Notes under the pieces: generated by a model
Seen by the model: only the letters and a program-made list of their open reading frames with translations
Told to the model about the DNA's origin: nothing
The model's database searches: none
Position numbers and translations under genes: made by a program
Shown here: piece after piece, positions 8,196-16,400 of the stretch
How the letters are laid out: every line of letters starts with the position of its first letter
Position numbering within the stretch: position 1 is the stretch's first letter
Assembly (NCBI GenBank): GCA_002504905.1
Contig: DATY01000031.1
Span: forward strand, 1 to 64,000
DNA length: 64,000 nucleotides
Direction: 5' to 3'
Source: Euryarchaeota archaeon UBA605
GTDB taxonomy: Archaea; Thermoplasmatota; Poseidoniia; Poseidoniales; Thalassarchaeaceae

Positions 8196-8528
8196 TCACC
8201 TATCAATCATTACTATCGCATCCGTAGGACAAGATAGAACACATAGTTTACAACCAGTGCACGGATCTCTCAAAACTCTAGCTTTTTTATTTACTTCGAT
8301 GTTCATTATTGGACTGGCCAAAGGTTTGTCATAGAGTTCTATAGCATCATCATCACAAACTATTGTACATTGGTCACAACCTATGCATAATTCTTCTTTA
8401 ATCCATGCTACGGTATCTTCTCCGCCCTTCATTGATGCTAATTCTCCTGCCTTTAATGAATTTAGCATTATTCTAATCTTTGTTTGCTGTTTCTTACGAC
8501 GTTCCGCTACATCTGTTGCGTCCGTCAT
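8196..8528 (-). CDS. 8Fe ferredoxin-like protein (two [4Fe-4S] sites)
   Basis: This 110-residue protein has an approximately 45-residue N-terminal helical extension. Two cluster motifs follow: C-IG-C-DQ-C-TIV-C starting at Cys48, and C-TG-C-KL-C-VLS-CP near residue 90. The first motif ends CD instead of the usual CP. It is a cytoplasmic one-electron carrier. It lies just downstream of the cytochrome b/Hdr-like fusion gene on the same strand, separated only by a small opposite-strand gene, so it could exchange electrons with the Fe-S module of that fusion. Confidence 0.85.
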   Translation of the reverse strand: MTDATDVAERRKKQQTKIRIMLNSLKAGELASMKGGEDTVAWIKEELCIGCDQCTIVCDDDAIELYDKPLASPIMNIEVNKKARVLRDPCTGCKLCVLSCPTDAIVMIDR

Positions 8529-8609
8529 GAACCACGCGAGAACATCATTCTACTCAATACTATGTTTTCTTTAGTCAGATTAATTTCTGAGGTTCTTCTG
8601 CGTGGTACC

Positions 8610-8879
8610 ATGAATGATTCGTCCAATGCACAAAATACTGAGATAGATTCTATGATTCTGCTAGGCATTATTCTGCCTTCATCAATTTGGATAACTATGT
8701 ATCTTTTTTTATCTATTGAAATCGCCTGGATTTCATTTCCGTGCGGATTATTAGTAGGATTTTTCCTTTGGTTAATTGCTTTAGGTTATGAGAATTCCAT
8801 GATGGCTAAAGCCACTGTTGTTGGAGTTCTGTTAAATTTAATTCTTTCTTTCATTTCTGCATATTATGCATTTTTATGA
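8610..8879 (+). CDS. Small three-TM hypothetical membrane protein
   Basis: This 89-residue product starts at the ATG at 8610 (MNDSSNAQNTEID) and has about three hydrophobic helices separated by short loops; longer in-frame starts at 8562 or 8484 would overlap the ferredoxin gene. Its stop abuts the convergent stop of the fusion gene at 8880. It is the only plus-strand gene inside the respiratory block. No family is recognised. Confidence 0.5.
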   Translation: MNDSSNAQNTEIDSMILLGIILPSSIWITMYLFLSIEIAWISFPCGLLVGFFLWLIALGYENSMMAKATVVGVLLNLILSFISAYYAFL

Positions 8880-11669
8880 TTACTGATTCTTAGCATTAAC
8901 CTGCCTTGCTAGGAATGATACAACATCCAAAATCTCGAAATCATGCCTAGGATCACCTTCAAACTTTAAACATTCAAAATGACTTACACATTTAGGGCAT
9001 GAAGTCAACATTACATCCGCTCCCGTAGCCTTTACTTCATCAAATCGCTGAATTCTCAATGCTCTACTATTCTCATTACAAGACATCATACTTGAAACTC
9101 CACAGCATAATCCATCTTCTTTCGTATGCTCCATTTCAACCAAATCTACACCTTCTACTGCTCTAACTAATTCTCTCGGTTCTTCATAGATATTCATCTG
9201 TCTACCTAACCTACACGGGTCGTGATATGTTACAGTTAGATCTTCTTCTGTTTGTAGGTTCATGTCGAAACCATTTTCAATTAGATATTCAGTAGTATGC
9301 ATCACTTTCATATCCTCTAATTCATAGTCCATTGCGAATGTCTTGAAACATTCTGCGCAAGAAGTAACCAGAGTATCAATTCCTGATTCTCCTAACTTTT
9401 TCTGGTTGTAAGATTTTAATTTTTCAAAGACTTCGGTCATGCCTTGCCATTTTTGATCATGTCCACAACATTTCAGGAAGTCTCTGCCTAAGTAGGTAAC
9501 TTCTGAGCCCATATCTTCGAAAAGAGTGAATGCAGCAGTAGTAGTATCTCCTAGATTCATTGTGCCTTCATTGACATGACTGAAAATCATTTCTTGATCA
9601 ATATAGTCAACGCAACCTGGATAGTATCCTACATTGGAATCAATGGGGTATTCTTCAACGCTGATGAAGCTTTCATCAGCACCTTCTTCTGCTTCTGCGG
9701 CTAGAACAGCTTGTAGTAATGTGTGTGGTATTTCTGTAGCTGGAGGGCCTCCTACGATCAGACTTCTTCTTATGTCTACATATGAGTCATAATCAACAAG
9801 CTGGGGGCATGCATTAGTGCAGGCAGTACACGTTAGACATGAGTAAAGTGGGACGCCATCATCTTCATTATTCCAGGAATTATAAATTATGTTCAACTTA
9901 TCTCCCGCGTTGAATAATCTTACAGGACAGGCATCATCGCAAAGATCACATCCATAACATTTGTTCATTTCCCATTCATATCCTCTTGCCATACTTCTCA
10001 TTAATATGAACACCATTGCTCCAACACCCAGACAAGGTATGAATAATGAATAAATTAGCTTTGCATCAAGACTCTTAGGATTTTTATGATATGTAGGATT
10101 ATCAACCATTAGCGCTGTTAATTCCGTAGGTTCTAATGTTATCTGAGATCTCAAAACAGCTGTACCGTCATCACCAATCAAGAGTGGTTGGTAAACAGTT
10201 ACAGAATAATCCATTATCATGTTGACCGACGAATTAACATCCTCACTTGTGGAAGTAAATAGTAGTGTATATGACTCTCCTGAATCTAGGTAAATACTAT
10301 CTGATGAACAGGTATCTCCTTCATTACTCCACAATATATTACTGTCCGAATCACTAAGGGTAAGAGTTTGTGCATGCACTCCTGCTCCTCTAACTGTGGT
10401 TCTAAAGTTACAACTTATATCAGCAGGTACACTTTCTATTCCAAAGTCCTCAACATTGAAAACTTGAGAATCAGAGAAAATTACTTTTTCGTTTCCTAAT
10501 TCAGTACCTGTGTAGGTTTCTTCTCCAAATACTGCGTTCCTCCCAGTCTCTGGTGCTGAATGTTCGTTAACTCCCGCAAAATCAAAAATAACCTGTTTTG
10601 TCGGTTGATATATTCCCCAGTCTACCCAATGAACTGCGGGAAGAACACAATAGTCTGCTAGATCTTCCCCATGAGTCAATGATTGCCATACAACAATATC
10701 TTGTGATTCTTCGTATGGTAAGCATTCTTCTGACCATTCTGCCCAAACATTTCCTTTCTCAACATGGATTAACGTGTCCAAAGGTTGTGTTGTCAATTTG
10801 TCAAGTTCACTGACATCGTCCATTGCCCCAAGTCCTCCGTAATCCCAAAAACCATCTTCATAAATAGGCCATGTAACTACACATATAAGGAAAGCAGCCA
10901 CTGCCGAACCTACGGCAATTTGTCTTCCTATAACAGGAGTTAATCTAGCTCCTAATGCATTCAATCCAAATCTTCGAACTGTGAAATATATTACTGCAAA
11001 AATGAAAATTCCCGTCAGAATCCAAGGTATTGCATTGAATATCTCAGCAGTCCAAGGTTCCTGTCTTCCGCAGAAAAGATAACTATGTGAATCTGCCCAA
11101 CAATAATTTGTTAAATCCTTAGCATATAATTCTAAGAAAATATTAATCGAGAATACAGAAATAAACCAAACATGAGCTAAGTATATTGCACCTGCAGTTG
11201 CAAACCATGGATCCTCTACACCTCTCTTTTCTCTTCCAGGTAAGAACGGTGGTAATGCAAGAAGACCCACTGGTATTCCAGTAATTGCAGCGCCCCACCA
11301 AGCTGCATTCCAGAATATATATTCGGCACCAAAGAATGCACCTATAGGGCCAGCAGGTATAGTGTAAGATGGTAGATATTCTCCCCATCTCAGATATCCA
11401 TATGAAAATAACACATACCAGTCAGGAAAAACGAATCCAGCTTGTGCAAATGGATCTGCTGCGCTGTGAAGTGGTGGCGGTATTAACCAACAATAATACG
11501 CTAAGGTTGCAATCATCGAAGCGAAAATTATAGTGTCTCTGAGAACTTCTGATGGCCAAAATGGGTGACCCATATGAGGGCGCCTTCTTTCTTGATCGCC
11601 CTCGATTAGACTATCTCTTTCGCTGACATAGACGTCTGCAATCCGACCAAATCTTTCCATTATTCCCAT
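8880..11669 (-). CDS. Cytochrome b C-terminal domain fused to exported domain and HdrD/GlpC-like Fe-S module
   Basis: A 929-residue fusion. Residues 34-270 resemble the cytochrome b C-terminal half (subunit IV type), with several TM helices and a Qo-type motif PDWY at 82-85 in place of PEWY. Residues about 270-535 form a beta-rich, hydrophilic, probably extracytoplasmic region. A TM at about 538-558 leads back to the cytoplasm. Then come two C-x2-C-x2-C-x3-CP motifs (571-581, 611-621) and two CCG domains (Cys686/734/735/771/774 and Cys819/855/856/891/894), as in HdrB/HdrD, GlpC and LutA. A strong aggaga Shine-Dalgarno precedes the ATG at 11669. It follows the cytochrome b gene by 12 bases. 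Electron exchange between quinol, cytochrome b and a cytoplasmic thiol or carrier is inferred. Confidence 0.85.
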   Translation of the reverse strand: MGIMERFGRIADVYVSERDSLIEGDQERRRPHMGHPFWPSEVLRDTIIFASMIATLAYYCWLIPPPLHSAADPFAQAGFVFPDWYVLFSYGYLRWGEYLPSYTIPAGPIGAFFGAEYIFWNAAWWGAAITGIPVGLLALPPFLPGREKRGVEDPWFATAGAIYLAHVWFISVFSINIFLELYAKDLTNYCWADSHSYLFCGRQEPWTAEIFNAIPWILTGIFIFAVIYFTVRRFGLNALGARLTPVIGRQIAVGSAVAAFLICVVTWPIYEDGFWDYGGLGAMDDVSELDKLTTQPLDTLIHVEKGNVWAEWSEECLPYEESQDIVVWQSLTHGEDLADYCVLPAVHWVDWGIYQPTKQVIFDFAGVNEHSAPETGRNAVFGEETYTGTELGNEKVIFSDSQVFNVEDFGIESVPADISCNFRTTVRGAGVHAQTLTLSDSDSNILWSNEGDTCSSDSIYLDSGESYTLLFTSTSEDVNSSVNMIMDYSVTVYQPLLIGDDGTAVLRSQITLEPTELTALMVDNPTYHKNPKSLDAKLIYSLFIPCLGVGAMVFILMRSMARGYEWEMNKCYGCDLCDDACPVRLFNAGDKLNIIYNSWNNEDDGVPLYSCLTCTACTNACPQLVDYDSYVDIRRSLIVGGPPATEIPHTLLQAVLAAEAEEGADESFISVEEYPIDSNVGYYPGCVDYIDQEMIFSHVNEGTMNLGDTTTAAFTLFEDMGSEVTYLGRDFLKCCGHDQKWQGMTEVFEKLKSYNQKKLGESGIDTLVTSCAECFKTFAMDYELEDMKVMHTTEYLIENGFDMNLQTEEDLTVTYHDPCRLGRQMNIYEEPRELVRAVEGVDLVEMEHTKEDGLCCGVSSMMSCNENSRALRIQRFDEVKATGADVMLTSCPKCVSHFECLKFEGDPRHDFEILDVVSFLARQVNAKNQ

Positions 11670-11681
11670 TCAAAACATCTC

Positions 11682-12548
11682 CTAATGTGGCTCCGCAATA
11701 CCTTGAACCCAAACAATAAATAAATGGGCAATAATTAGAGTAGTAACGATTACTGGTAGTATGAATACATGTAAGAAATACATTCTAGTTACAGTTTGTC
11801 CTGATAGGGATGTACCTGCGAATAGTGCTTTAGCCATCCATCCGCCTATCAGAGGTGTAGATGTAGCCATATTTATTCCAATAGTAGCAGCACCGAACGC
11901 TAAACTGTCCCATGGTAGCAGATAACCAGAATAACCGAAGAATATAGTAAAGAACATCAGTGCTACACCTATTAACCAATTCAATTCTCTAGGATTTCTG
12001 TATGCTCCCGTAAAGTAAACCCTACACATGTGCAAGAATACCGCTGCAACCATAAAATGAGTTGTCCAATGATGGATTGATCGAATAATATAACCAAATG
12101 GCAACTGAGTCATGATAAATTCCATAGAAGAATATGCAGGAGTAGGATCTCCTTCACCTCCTGGGACGTAATAGAGACCTAGTACAGTTCCAGTAATCAC
12201 CAATATAACAAATGCAAGGAATGATATCCCTCCTAGGCAGTAAAGAGGATACCAATACCAAATTATCCTTAGTTTATATTTTTCAGCATGGGTCAATGGC
12301 ATCTGTCTATGCATACTGTGGTAAGCATTCTTACTCATTCCCCAGTAATCTTGAATCCTGAATCTTGTATCTAACCAAGAAAAAGCCCACAAAAATGCTT
12401 TCTCCGCTAAACCCATACCTGAGGCATTAGTCTCAACCGCCCTAAGAATATCTTTCCTAGGCATATCATCTCTCTCCTTACGAAGAGTAAACGCCACTAG
12501 CACTACTACTATTGCAATGAAGAACCATAAAAACCAGAATTGTATCAT
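11682..12548 (-). CDS. petB: Cytochrome b, b6-type N-terminal four-helix subunit
   Basis: This 288-residue protein has an extra N-terminal TM and a linker, then the four-helix heme-binding bundle. Candidate heme ligands are His159/His173 (SIHHW and FLHMCRV) and His260/His275 (FLHVF and IAHLF). The second pair has 14 intervening residues, the spacing of cytochrome b6 rather than mitochondrial cytochrome b (13). GYLLPWD and YRNPRELNW are further family motifs. The C-terminal half of cytochrome b is on the adjacent fusion gene, matching the split b6/subunit IV plan. It oxidises quinol together with the Rieske protein encoded immediately upstream. Confidence 0.92.
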   Translation of the reverse strand: MIQFWFLWFFIAIVVVLVAFTLRKERDDMPRKDILRAVETNASGMGLAEKAFLWAFSWLDTRFRIQDYWGMSKNAYHSMHRQMPLTHAEKYKLRIIWYWYPLYCLGGISFLAFVILVITGTVLGLYYVPGGEGDPTPAYSSMEFIMTQLPFGYIIRSIHHWTTHFMVAAVFLHMCRVYFTGAYRNPRELNWLIGVALMFFTIFFGYSGYLLPWDSLAFGAATIGINMATSTPLIGGWMAKALFAGTSLSGQTVTRMYFLHVFILPVIVTTLIIAHLFIVWVQGIAEPH

Positions 12549-12557
12549 CTTTTCACC

Positions 12558-13403
12558 TCATGCGCAATATGCATACCAATCAACAAAGTCTGGTAATGCT
12601 TCAATCATATCTCCATTAAGAACGAATGGTATCAATGGCATTCCATTAGGGGACGGTCCGCCTACTTTTTTGATTCCAATGTAATCGAAAGGAGTCCCCC
12701 TACCCATACTATTTTTCTCTATAGCAGTGGGGTCAAACCTACTGGAATGACATATACAGAATAATTTATTCCCTCCGGACTCGGTTCCGCCTGCCTCCCA
12801 ACTATCATTAGTGTAGTCATTTGTTACGAGTTGCCAACCAGGAATACAACATAGGTGAGGGCATCTCGAGAAAACAATAATCAGATTATCGTGTATAGAT
12901 AATGATGAATATTCCGCTTTTTCATCGACTTCATACCCCGAGCCGATGTACTTGCCTCCTGAACTATATCCGTCTAAATATTGAAATCTTGGCTTATTTG
13001 AAGCAGCTGCGGAATTTTTATTCTCTTCATGAGGGACATAAACTACGTTTACTGGCATTCCAGACCATACTCCTTGAGCACCGGCCATTCCAGTATTGCT
13101 GCTTGCTGCGGCTTGTACGAATGCATCATAACTCATTGGCTCTAGATGACTGTCACCATACCAAACAGTATCTTCTGCACCTGTTGGTACCCAAAATCTG
13201 ACAGCAGTATCTCCTCCGCCGGTGTCTGCTTGTCCCATTAATAATGATGCAAAACCTATGCTGCCCAAACTCGCTAGAGTGATTCCTCCTGCAGCAGTAT
13301 TGAACGAATATCTTAGGAAATCTCTCCGATCTATCAATTTGGATTCTTCATCGTTAGAGATGTCTTCTCCGGATACTGGGCGTAATCTAAAATTTCTACT
13401 CAT
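12558..13403 (-). CDS. petC: Rieske [2Fe-2S] protein of a cytochrome bc/b6f-type complex
   Basis: This 281-residue Rieske protein has cluster box I C181-P-H183-L-C-C186 and box II C216-I-C218-H219; Cys181/His183 and Cys216/His219 would bind the cluster, and Cys186-Cys218 would form the usual disulfide. A twin-arginine motif DRRDFLRYSF (residues 25-34) precedes a hydrophobic anchor at about 38-57, indicating Tat export. Large insertions separate the N-terminal anchor from box I and box I from box II. It sits between a small membrane protein and cytochrome b in the same operon. A tatC gene lies at 60391-61125. Confidence 0.93.
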   Translation of the reverse strand: MSRNFRLRPVSGEDISNDEESKLIDRRDFLRYSFNTAAGGITLASLGSIGFASLLMGQADTGGGDTAVRFWVPTGAEDTVWYGDSHLEPMSYDAFVQAAASSNTGMAGAQGVWSGMPVNVVYVPHEENKNSAAASNKPRFQYLDGYSSGGKYIGSGYEVDEKAEYSSLSIHDNLIIVFSRCPHLCCIPGWQLVTNDYTNDSWEAGGTESGGNKLFCICHSSRFDPTAIEKNSMGRGTPFDYIGIKKVGGPSPNGMPLIPFVLNGDMIEALPDFVDWYAYCA

Positions 13404-13405
13404 AA

Positions 13406-13855
13406 TTAAACCTCATATTTTTTCCATCCTTCAGAATCATTTGGAGTAATATATTTATTTCTCCTATGTTTGATAATTACTAAATCGGGCATTACAAATC
13501 TCAGATATACTATTCCCATTATAATCAATGTAGTCAGAGTCATTGCCAAGAATAATGATAATAGTTGTTGATCCCAATGGTTGTATAGTCCGTAACTCAA
13601 AGAACCTGCCCAAAACAGCGTCCAAACTATGCCCCATAATCCGAGAAGAATGATAATAATTGAATCTCCAGCAGGAGATAGACTAGATCTTACTACCGTT
13701 CCAGGAGTCGGCTCATTGAAAACTCCATGATCCACTGCAGATAGATAAGTCTCTTCAGAAAGTTCGACTCCATCAAGTGCTGATCGTGCATCATCTATGG
13801 AAACTTTTCCAGACTTGACTTGCTTAAGCAATTCCAGTACTACATCTTCTCTCAT
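13406..13855 (-). CDS. Two-TM hypothetical protein of the respiratory operon
   Basis: This 149-residue protein has a soluble N-terminal helical region (REDVVLELLKQVKSGKVSIDDARSAL, quoted for reference to about residues 2-27 only in part) resembling a SHOCT-like or short helical oligomerisation motif. Two TM helices at about 67-88 and 96-116 and a basic tail follow. Its start overlaps the stop of the CxCH protein by four bases and its stop is two bases from the Rieske start, so it is a fixed operon member. An accessory subunit role is inferred from position. Confidence 0.65.
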   Translation of the reverse strand: MREDVVLELLKQVKSGKVSIDDARSALDGVELSEETYLSAVDHGVFNEPTPGTVVRSSLSPAGDSIIIILLGLWGIVWTLFWAGSLSYGLYNHWDQQLLSLFLAMTLTTLIIMGIVYLRFVMPDLVIIKHRRNKYITPNDSEGWKKYEV

Positions 13856-14664
13856 ATTTGGTCACCTCTTCTTTCGTGTTTGATTCGTAATCTTAGGAGG
13901 TTAGATCTACCTTTGTAATTTTGTGAGAATCCATATCTCAAAAAGAAGCCACAGAAGATGATTACAATTATTACAGCAAAGAATCCTAGTAGGCCTAACC
14001 AATGAGCTCTAAGAGCGGCTCCCATATGGTGTAAATCTACATGAGATTCTTTTGGAGCGGGGGGCTCTATTTCTCCATTTCCTGAGAATACAGTGCGAGT
14101 TTTCCCATTATCTGCTCCTTCATCTACAGTTACTGTTAATCTATTCCATCTATCCAAAGCGGAAGGAATCGCATCACCATTCACAGTATTTCCAGCGATC
14201 CAAAAATTCACCGGGCCACTTCCTGTTTCTGGTGCTGTCCAAATCAAATACCATGTTCTATCTTCGGTTTTAGAACCCGAATCTGTATGAGTCAATGTAT
14301 TTTCTTCATCTTCCCAATTTTGAACAAGTGATTCTGAATCAACACCAGCTGCAAGAATTCCCTGAGTGACTCTCATAGCAAAACCTCCTGTTTGTGCTCC
14401 ACCAATTTCCGCACCTCCAATCAATTGAAGAGTCATAGGATAAGACTTTCCTGCTTCATAATGGAATGGGACATGATCTAGCACTACAGTAACAGAATTA
14501 TCCGGTTCTTCTGCATGACATGTACAACCCGCAAGTGAGACATCTCCTTCGCCGTCAGAATCTCCACCAATTCCTGTGTGGTATGCTTGGGTTGTGGTTG
14601 CTAAAAACAGCGCTAACACAACTAAAACCAAGGTCCGACGGCTGACGCGATTGAAGTTGTTCAT
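13852..14664 (-). CDS. Membrane-anchored exported protein with CxCH motif (choice-of-anchor/Reeler-like)
   Basis: This 270-residue protein has a signal peptide (about 1-27, ending TTQA), a C47-T-C49-H50 motif, a beta-sandwich region with the signature WTAPETGSGPVNFWIAGN, and a C-terminal TM at about 220-245 with a basic cytoplasmic tail. Related bacterial proteins with a beta-sandwich of this type carry a CxxCH heme c site; here one residue is missing between the cysteines. It is the first gene of the cytochrome b operon, where a cytochrome c or f subunit would be expected. A close paralogue is encoded at 59334-60389. Heme binding is not established. Confidence 0.7.
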   Translation of the reverse strand: MNNFNRVSRRTLVLVVLALFLATTTQAYHTGIGGDSDGEGDVSLAGCTCHAEEPDNSVTVVLDHVPFHYEAGKSYPMTLQLIGGAEIGGAQTGGFAMRVTQGILAAGVDSESLVQNWEDEENTLTHTDSGSKTEDRTWYLIWTAPETGSGPVNFWIAGNTVNGDAIPSALDRWNRLTVTVDEGADNGKTRTVFSGNGEIEPPAPKESHVDLHHMGAALRAHWLGLLGFFAVIIVIIFCGFFLRYGFSQNYKGRSNLLRLRIKHERRGDQI

Positions 14665-14703
14665 ATCTCACACCTATGGACATACCTCGCCACCTGAATG
14701 AGG

Positions 14704-14752
14704 GATATTAACCTTCCAGTTTCCCGCCTTCGAGGTTGAGTGATTTAATATC
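14704..14752. promoter_or_regulatory. Divergent promoter region, respiratory operon and TPR gene
   Basis: Two TATA-like elements face outward in the 146-base gap. On the minus strand taatatc (14704-14710) is about 40 bases before the CxCH gene start at 14664. On the plus strand gatttaatatc (14742-14752) is about 60 bases before the TPR gene start at 14811. Both spacings allow short leaders. This is inferred from sequence and position only. Confidence 0.4.
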
Positions 14753-14810
14753 TATTTTGAGCCATCAAACATCAACAACACTCAAACCAAAATAACACTC
14801 CGAGATACAT

Positions 14811-15116
14811 ATGACAAAGCACACTTGGAAGAATATTTACGATCTTTCAGATGAACAGTTGCATAATCTTGACAAAGCAGAAGATTTGATAGAAATGATG
14901 GATTTAACCAAAGCGGAGGCACTTCTTTTGGATATGAAAAAAGAAGATCCTAAGTGTGTTCCAGTATTGAATGTTCTAGCTCACATGTATGGTCGACATT
15001 TATCTGACTTTGAAGAAGCAATTAAATTCTATAATCTTGTTTTAGAAATTGAGCCGGATAATGCATGGGCGAGAGATGAAAGACGTAAATATAGTCGATA
15101 TCTGTCCTATGATTGA
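14811..15116 (+). CDS. Small TPR-repeat protein
   Basis: This 101-residue all-helical protein has about two tetratricopeptide repeats; the clearest ends in the pattern A-x2-F-Y-x2-V-L-x-I-E-P-D-N-A-W. TPR units mediate protein-protein contacts. It is cytoplasmic, with no signal or TM. It is followed 36 bases later by the FtsZ-family gene on the same strand, so the two may be co-expressed, but no specific partner can be named. Confidence 0.75.
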   Translation: MTKHTWKNIYDLSDEQLHNLDKAEDLIEMMDLTKAEALLLDMKKEDPKCVPVLNVLAHMYGRHLSDFEEAIKFYNLVLEIEPDNAWARDERRKYSRYLSYD

Positions 15117-15152
15117 AGTATGTCTAAACACTAGTTATACTCCTAGACTACT

Positions 15153-16085
15153 ATGGATCAGGGCGCTCTACTAATTGTTGGTGTAGGAGGCCTAGGCTCT
15201 CTTTGGGCAGAAAGATCGCATTCAAGATGCTCAAATTTCTCGGATCTTTTACTAATTGATGCCGATGAAAATACATTCAATGGAAGTCCAGAAGCACATT
15301 GTTTGCATCTCGATGCATCCGGAGAGGCAAGAGGTGCAGCGGCTTTACCAATGTTAGCTAAACATAGATTAAACGAAGGTGTAAAGGAAATTCAGCCTTT
15401 ATTAGATAAAGCCGAACTAGTTGTGATATTAACATGCTTAGGTGGTGGAGTAGGTTCCGGTGCAGCATCTGATTTTGCTAGACTAGCTAGAGAATCCGAT
15501 TGCATGGTAGTTTCAATAGTTGGTTTCCCATTTGCTGAGCAACCAATTAGATATCAATTAGCCGAAGAATCTTTTCCTGATTTATATGAAAATTCTAACG
15601 TTTGTATTAAAGTTAGTCTTGAGCGATTATCTTGGCAATCCAAAGAAAGAAAACTTGATTGGAAAAAAGGTGCAGGTTGGATTGAAGAATTGGTAGAGGG
15701 TTTACTTTCGACGCTCGCCAAGGTAGGGAAAATCAACCTTGATTTAATGGACTTCAAGACTATTGTTGAACATCCTGGAGAAGCAACTATTCTTGTTGGT
15801 TCAGGAGATACTAATTCATTATCTGAAATAGTGAAAACTGCTTTGCAATCTCCCTTATCTAATTTAGAAGTTTCAGGTGCTAAAGGCTGTTGGATTCAAG
15901 TTGAGGGAGGCCCAGATATGACTATTTATCACCTTAATTCTGTAACTGAAGAGTTTGTTTCATTGCTAGACTCTGACTGTCAAGTACTTCTTGGGGCTCG
16001 TTCCAGTGATGAGATGATTGGACGTATTAGAGTTGTAGCTGTTGTCAGTGGTCTTAGGACATCTTCGAACCGTTTGATTGGTTAA
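15153..16085 (+). CDS. Divergent FtsZ/CetZ-family GTPase
   Basis: This 310-residue protein has a tubulin/FtsZ GTPase domain layout. The N-terminal nucleotide loop is GVGGLGS (residues 10-16). The signature loop reads GGGVGSG at 97-103 instead of the usual GGGTGTG. The T7 synergy loop NLDLMD (195-200) keeps the Asn and both Asp residues needed for GTP hydrolysis in a polymer. It lacks the long C-terminal linker and conserved tail peptide of canonical FtsZ. It is therefore probably a non-canonical paralogue, perhaps structural or regulatory, rather than the main division FtsZ. SepF is encoded at 49608-50000. Confidence 0.8.
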   Translation: MDQGALLIVGVGGLGSLWAERSHSRCSNFSDLLLIDADENTFNGSPEAHCLHLDASGEARGAAALPMLAKHRLNEGVKEIQPLLDKAELVVILTCLGGGVGSGAASDFARLARESDCMVVSIVGFPFAEQPIRYQLAEESFPDLYENSNVCIKVSLERLSWQSKERKLDWKKGAGWIEELVEGLLSTLAKVGKINLDLMDFKTIVEHPGEATILVGSGDTNSLSEIVKTALQSPLSNLEVSGAKGCWIQVEGGPDMTIYHLNSVTEEFVSLLDSDCQVLLGARSSDEMIGRIRVVAVVSGLRTSSNRLIG

Positions 16086-16106
16086 CTATGACTTATCCCA
16101 TGTGTT

Positions 16107-16400
16107 GTGCCTAAAGTCAAGAAGTCAGCCAGGGGAAAACATCGATGGATAGGTTTTCAGTTAGATGTTGAAGAATATTCTAGGCGAAGTTGTGAAGATT
16201 TTTTTTCTATTATTTTCGAAGAAATTCCATGGAAACTTTTTGATTTTAAAAATATTAATGGTGCTTACTATGGCATTCTTAAAGTACCTCTTGAATATTA
16301 TCTTAATGCTAAGGATCTAGTTAACCAACAAGAATTTTCTTCCACAATTACTTCATCAGGAAAGATAAAACTAGTCCGTCAAAGAATGGGTTTAAAATAG
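16107..16400 (+). CDS. Possible RNase P protein component 2 (Pop5-like)
   Basis: This 97-residue basic protein starts at a GTG at 16107; the nearby ATG frame closes at once. The pattern KHRWIGFQL near residue 11 and GAYYGILKVPLEYYLNAKDLV near the middle, ending in a basic beta strand (SGKIKLVRQRM), resembles the beta-alpha-beta-beta-alpha-beta core of Pop5/Rpp14, where K/R-x-R-Y-I-x-F and G-I-x-R-x-x-x-x-x-V are typical. The match is weak and was made by eye. Its 3' end overlaps the convergent fusion gene by nine bases. Confidence 0.45.
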   Translation: MPKVKKSARGKHRWIGFQLDVEEYSRRSCEDFFSIIFEEIPWKLFDFKNINGAYYGILKVPLEYYLNAKDLVNQQEFSSTITSSGKIKLVRQRMGLK

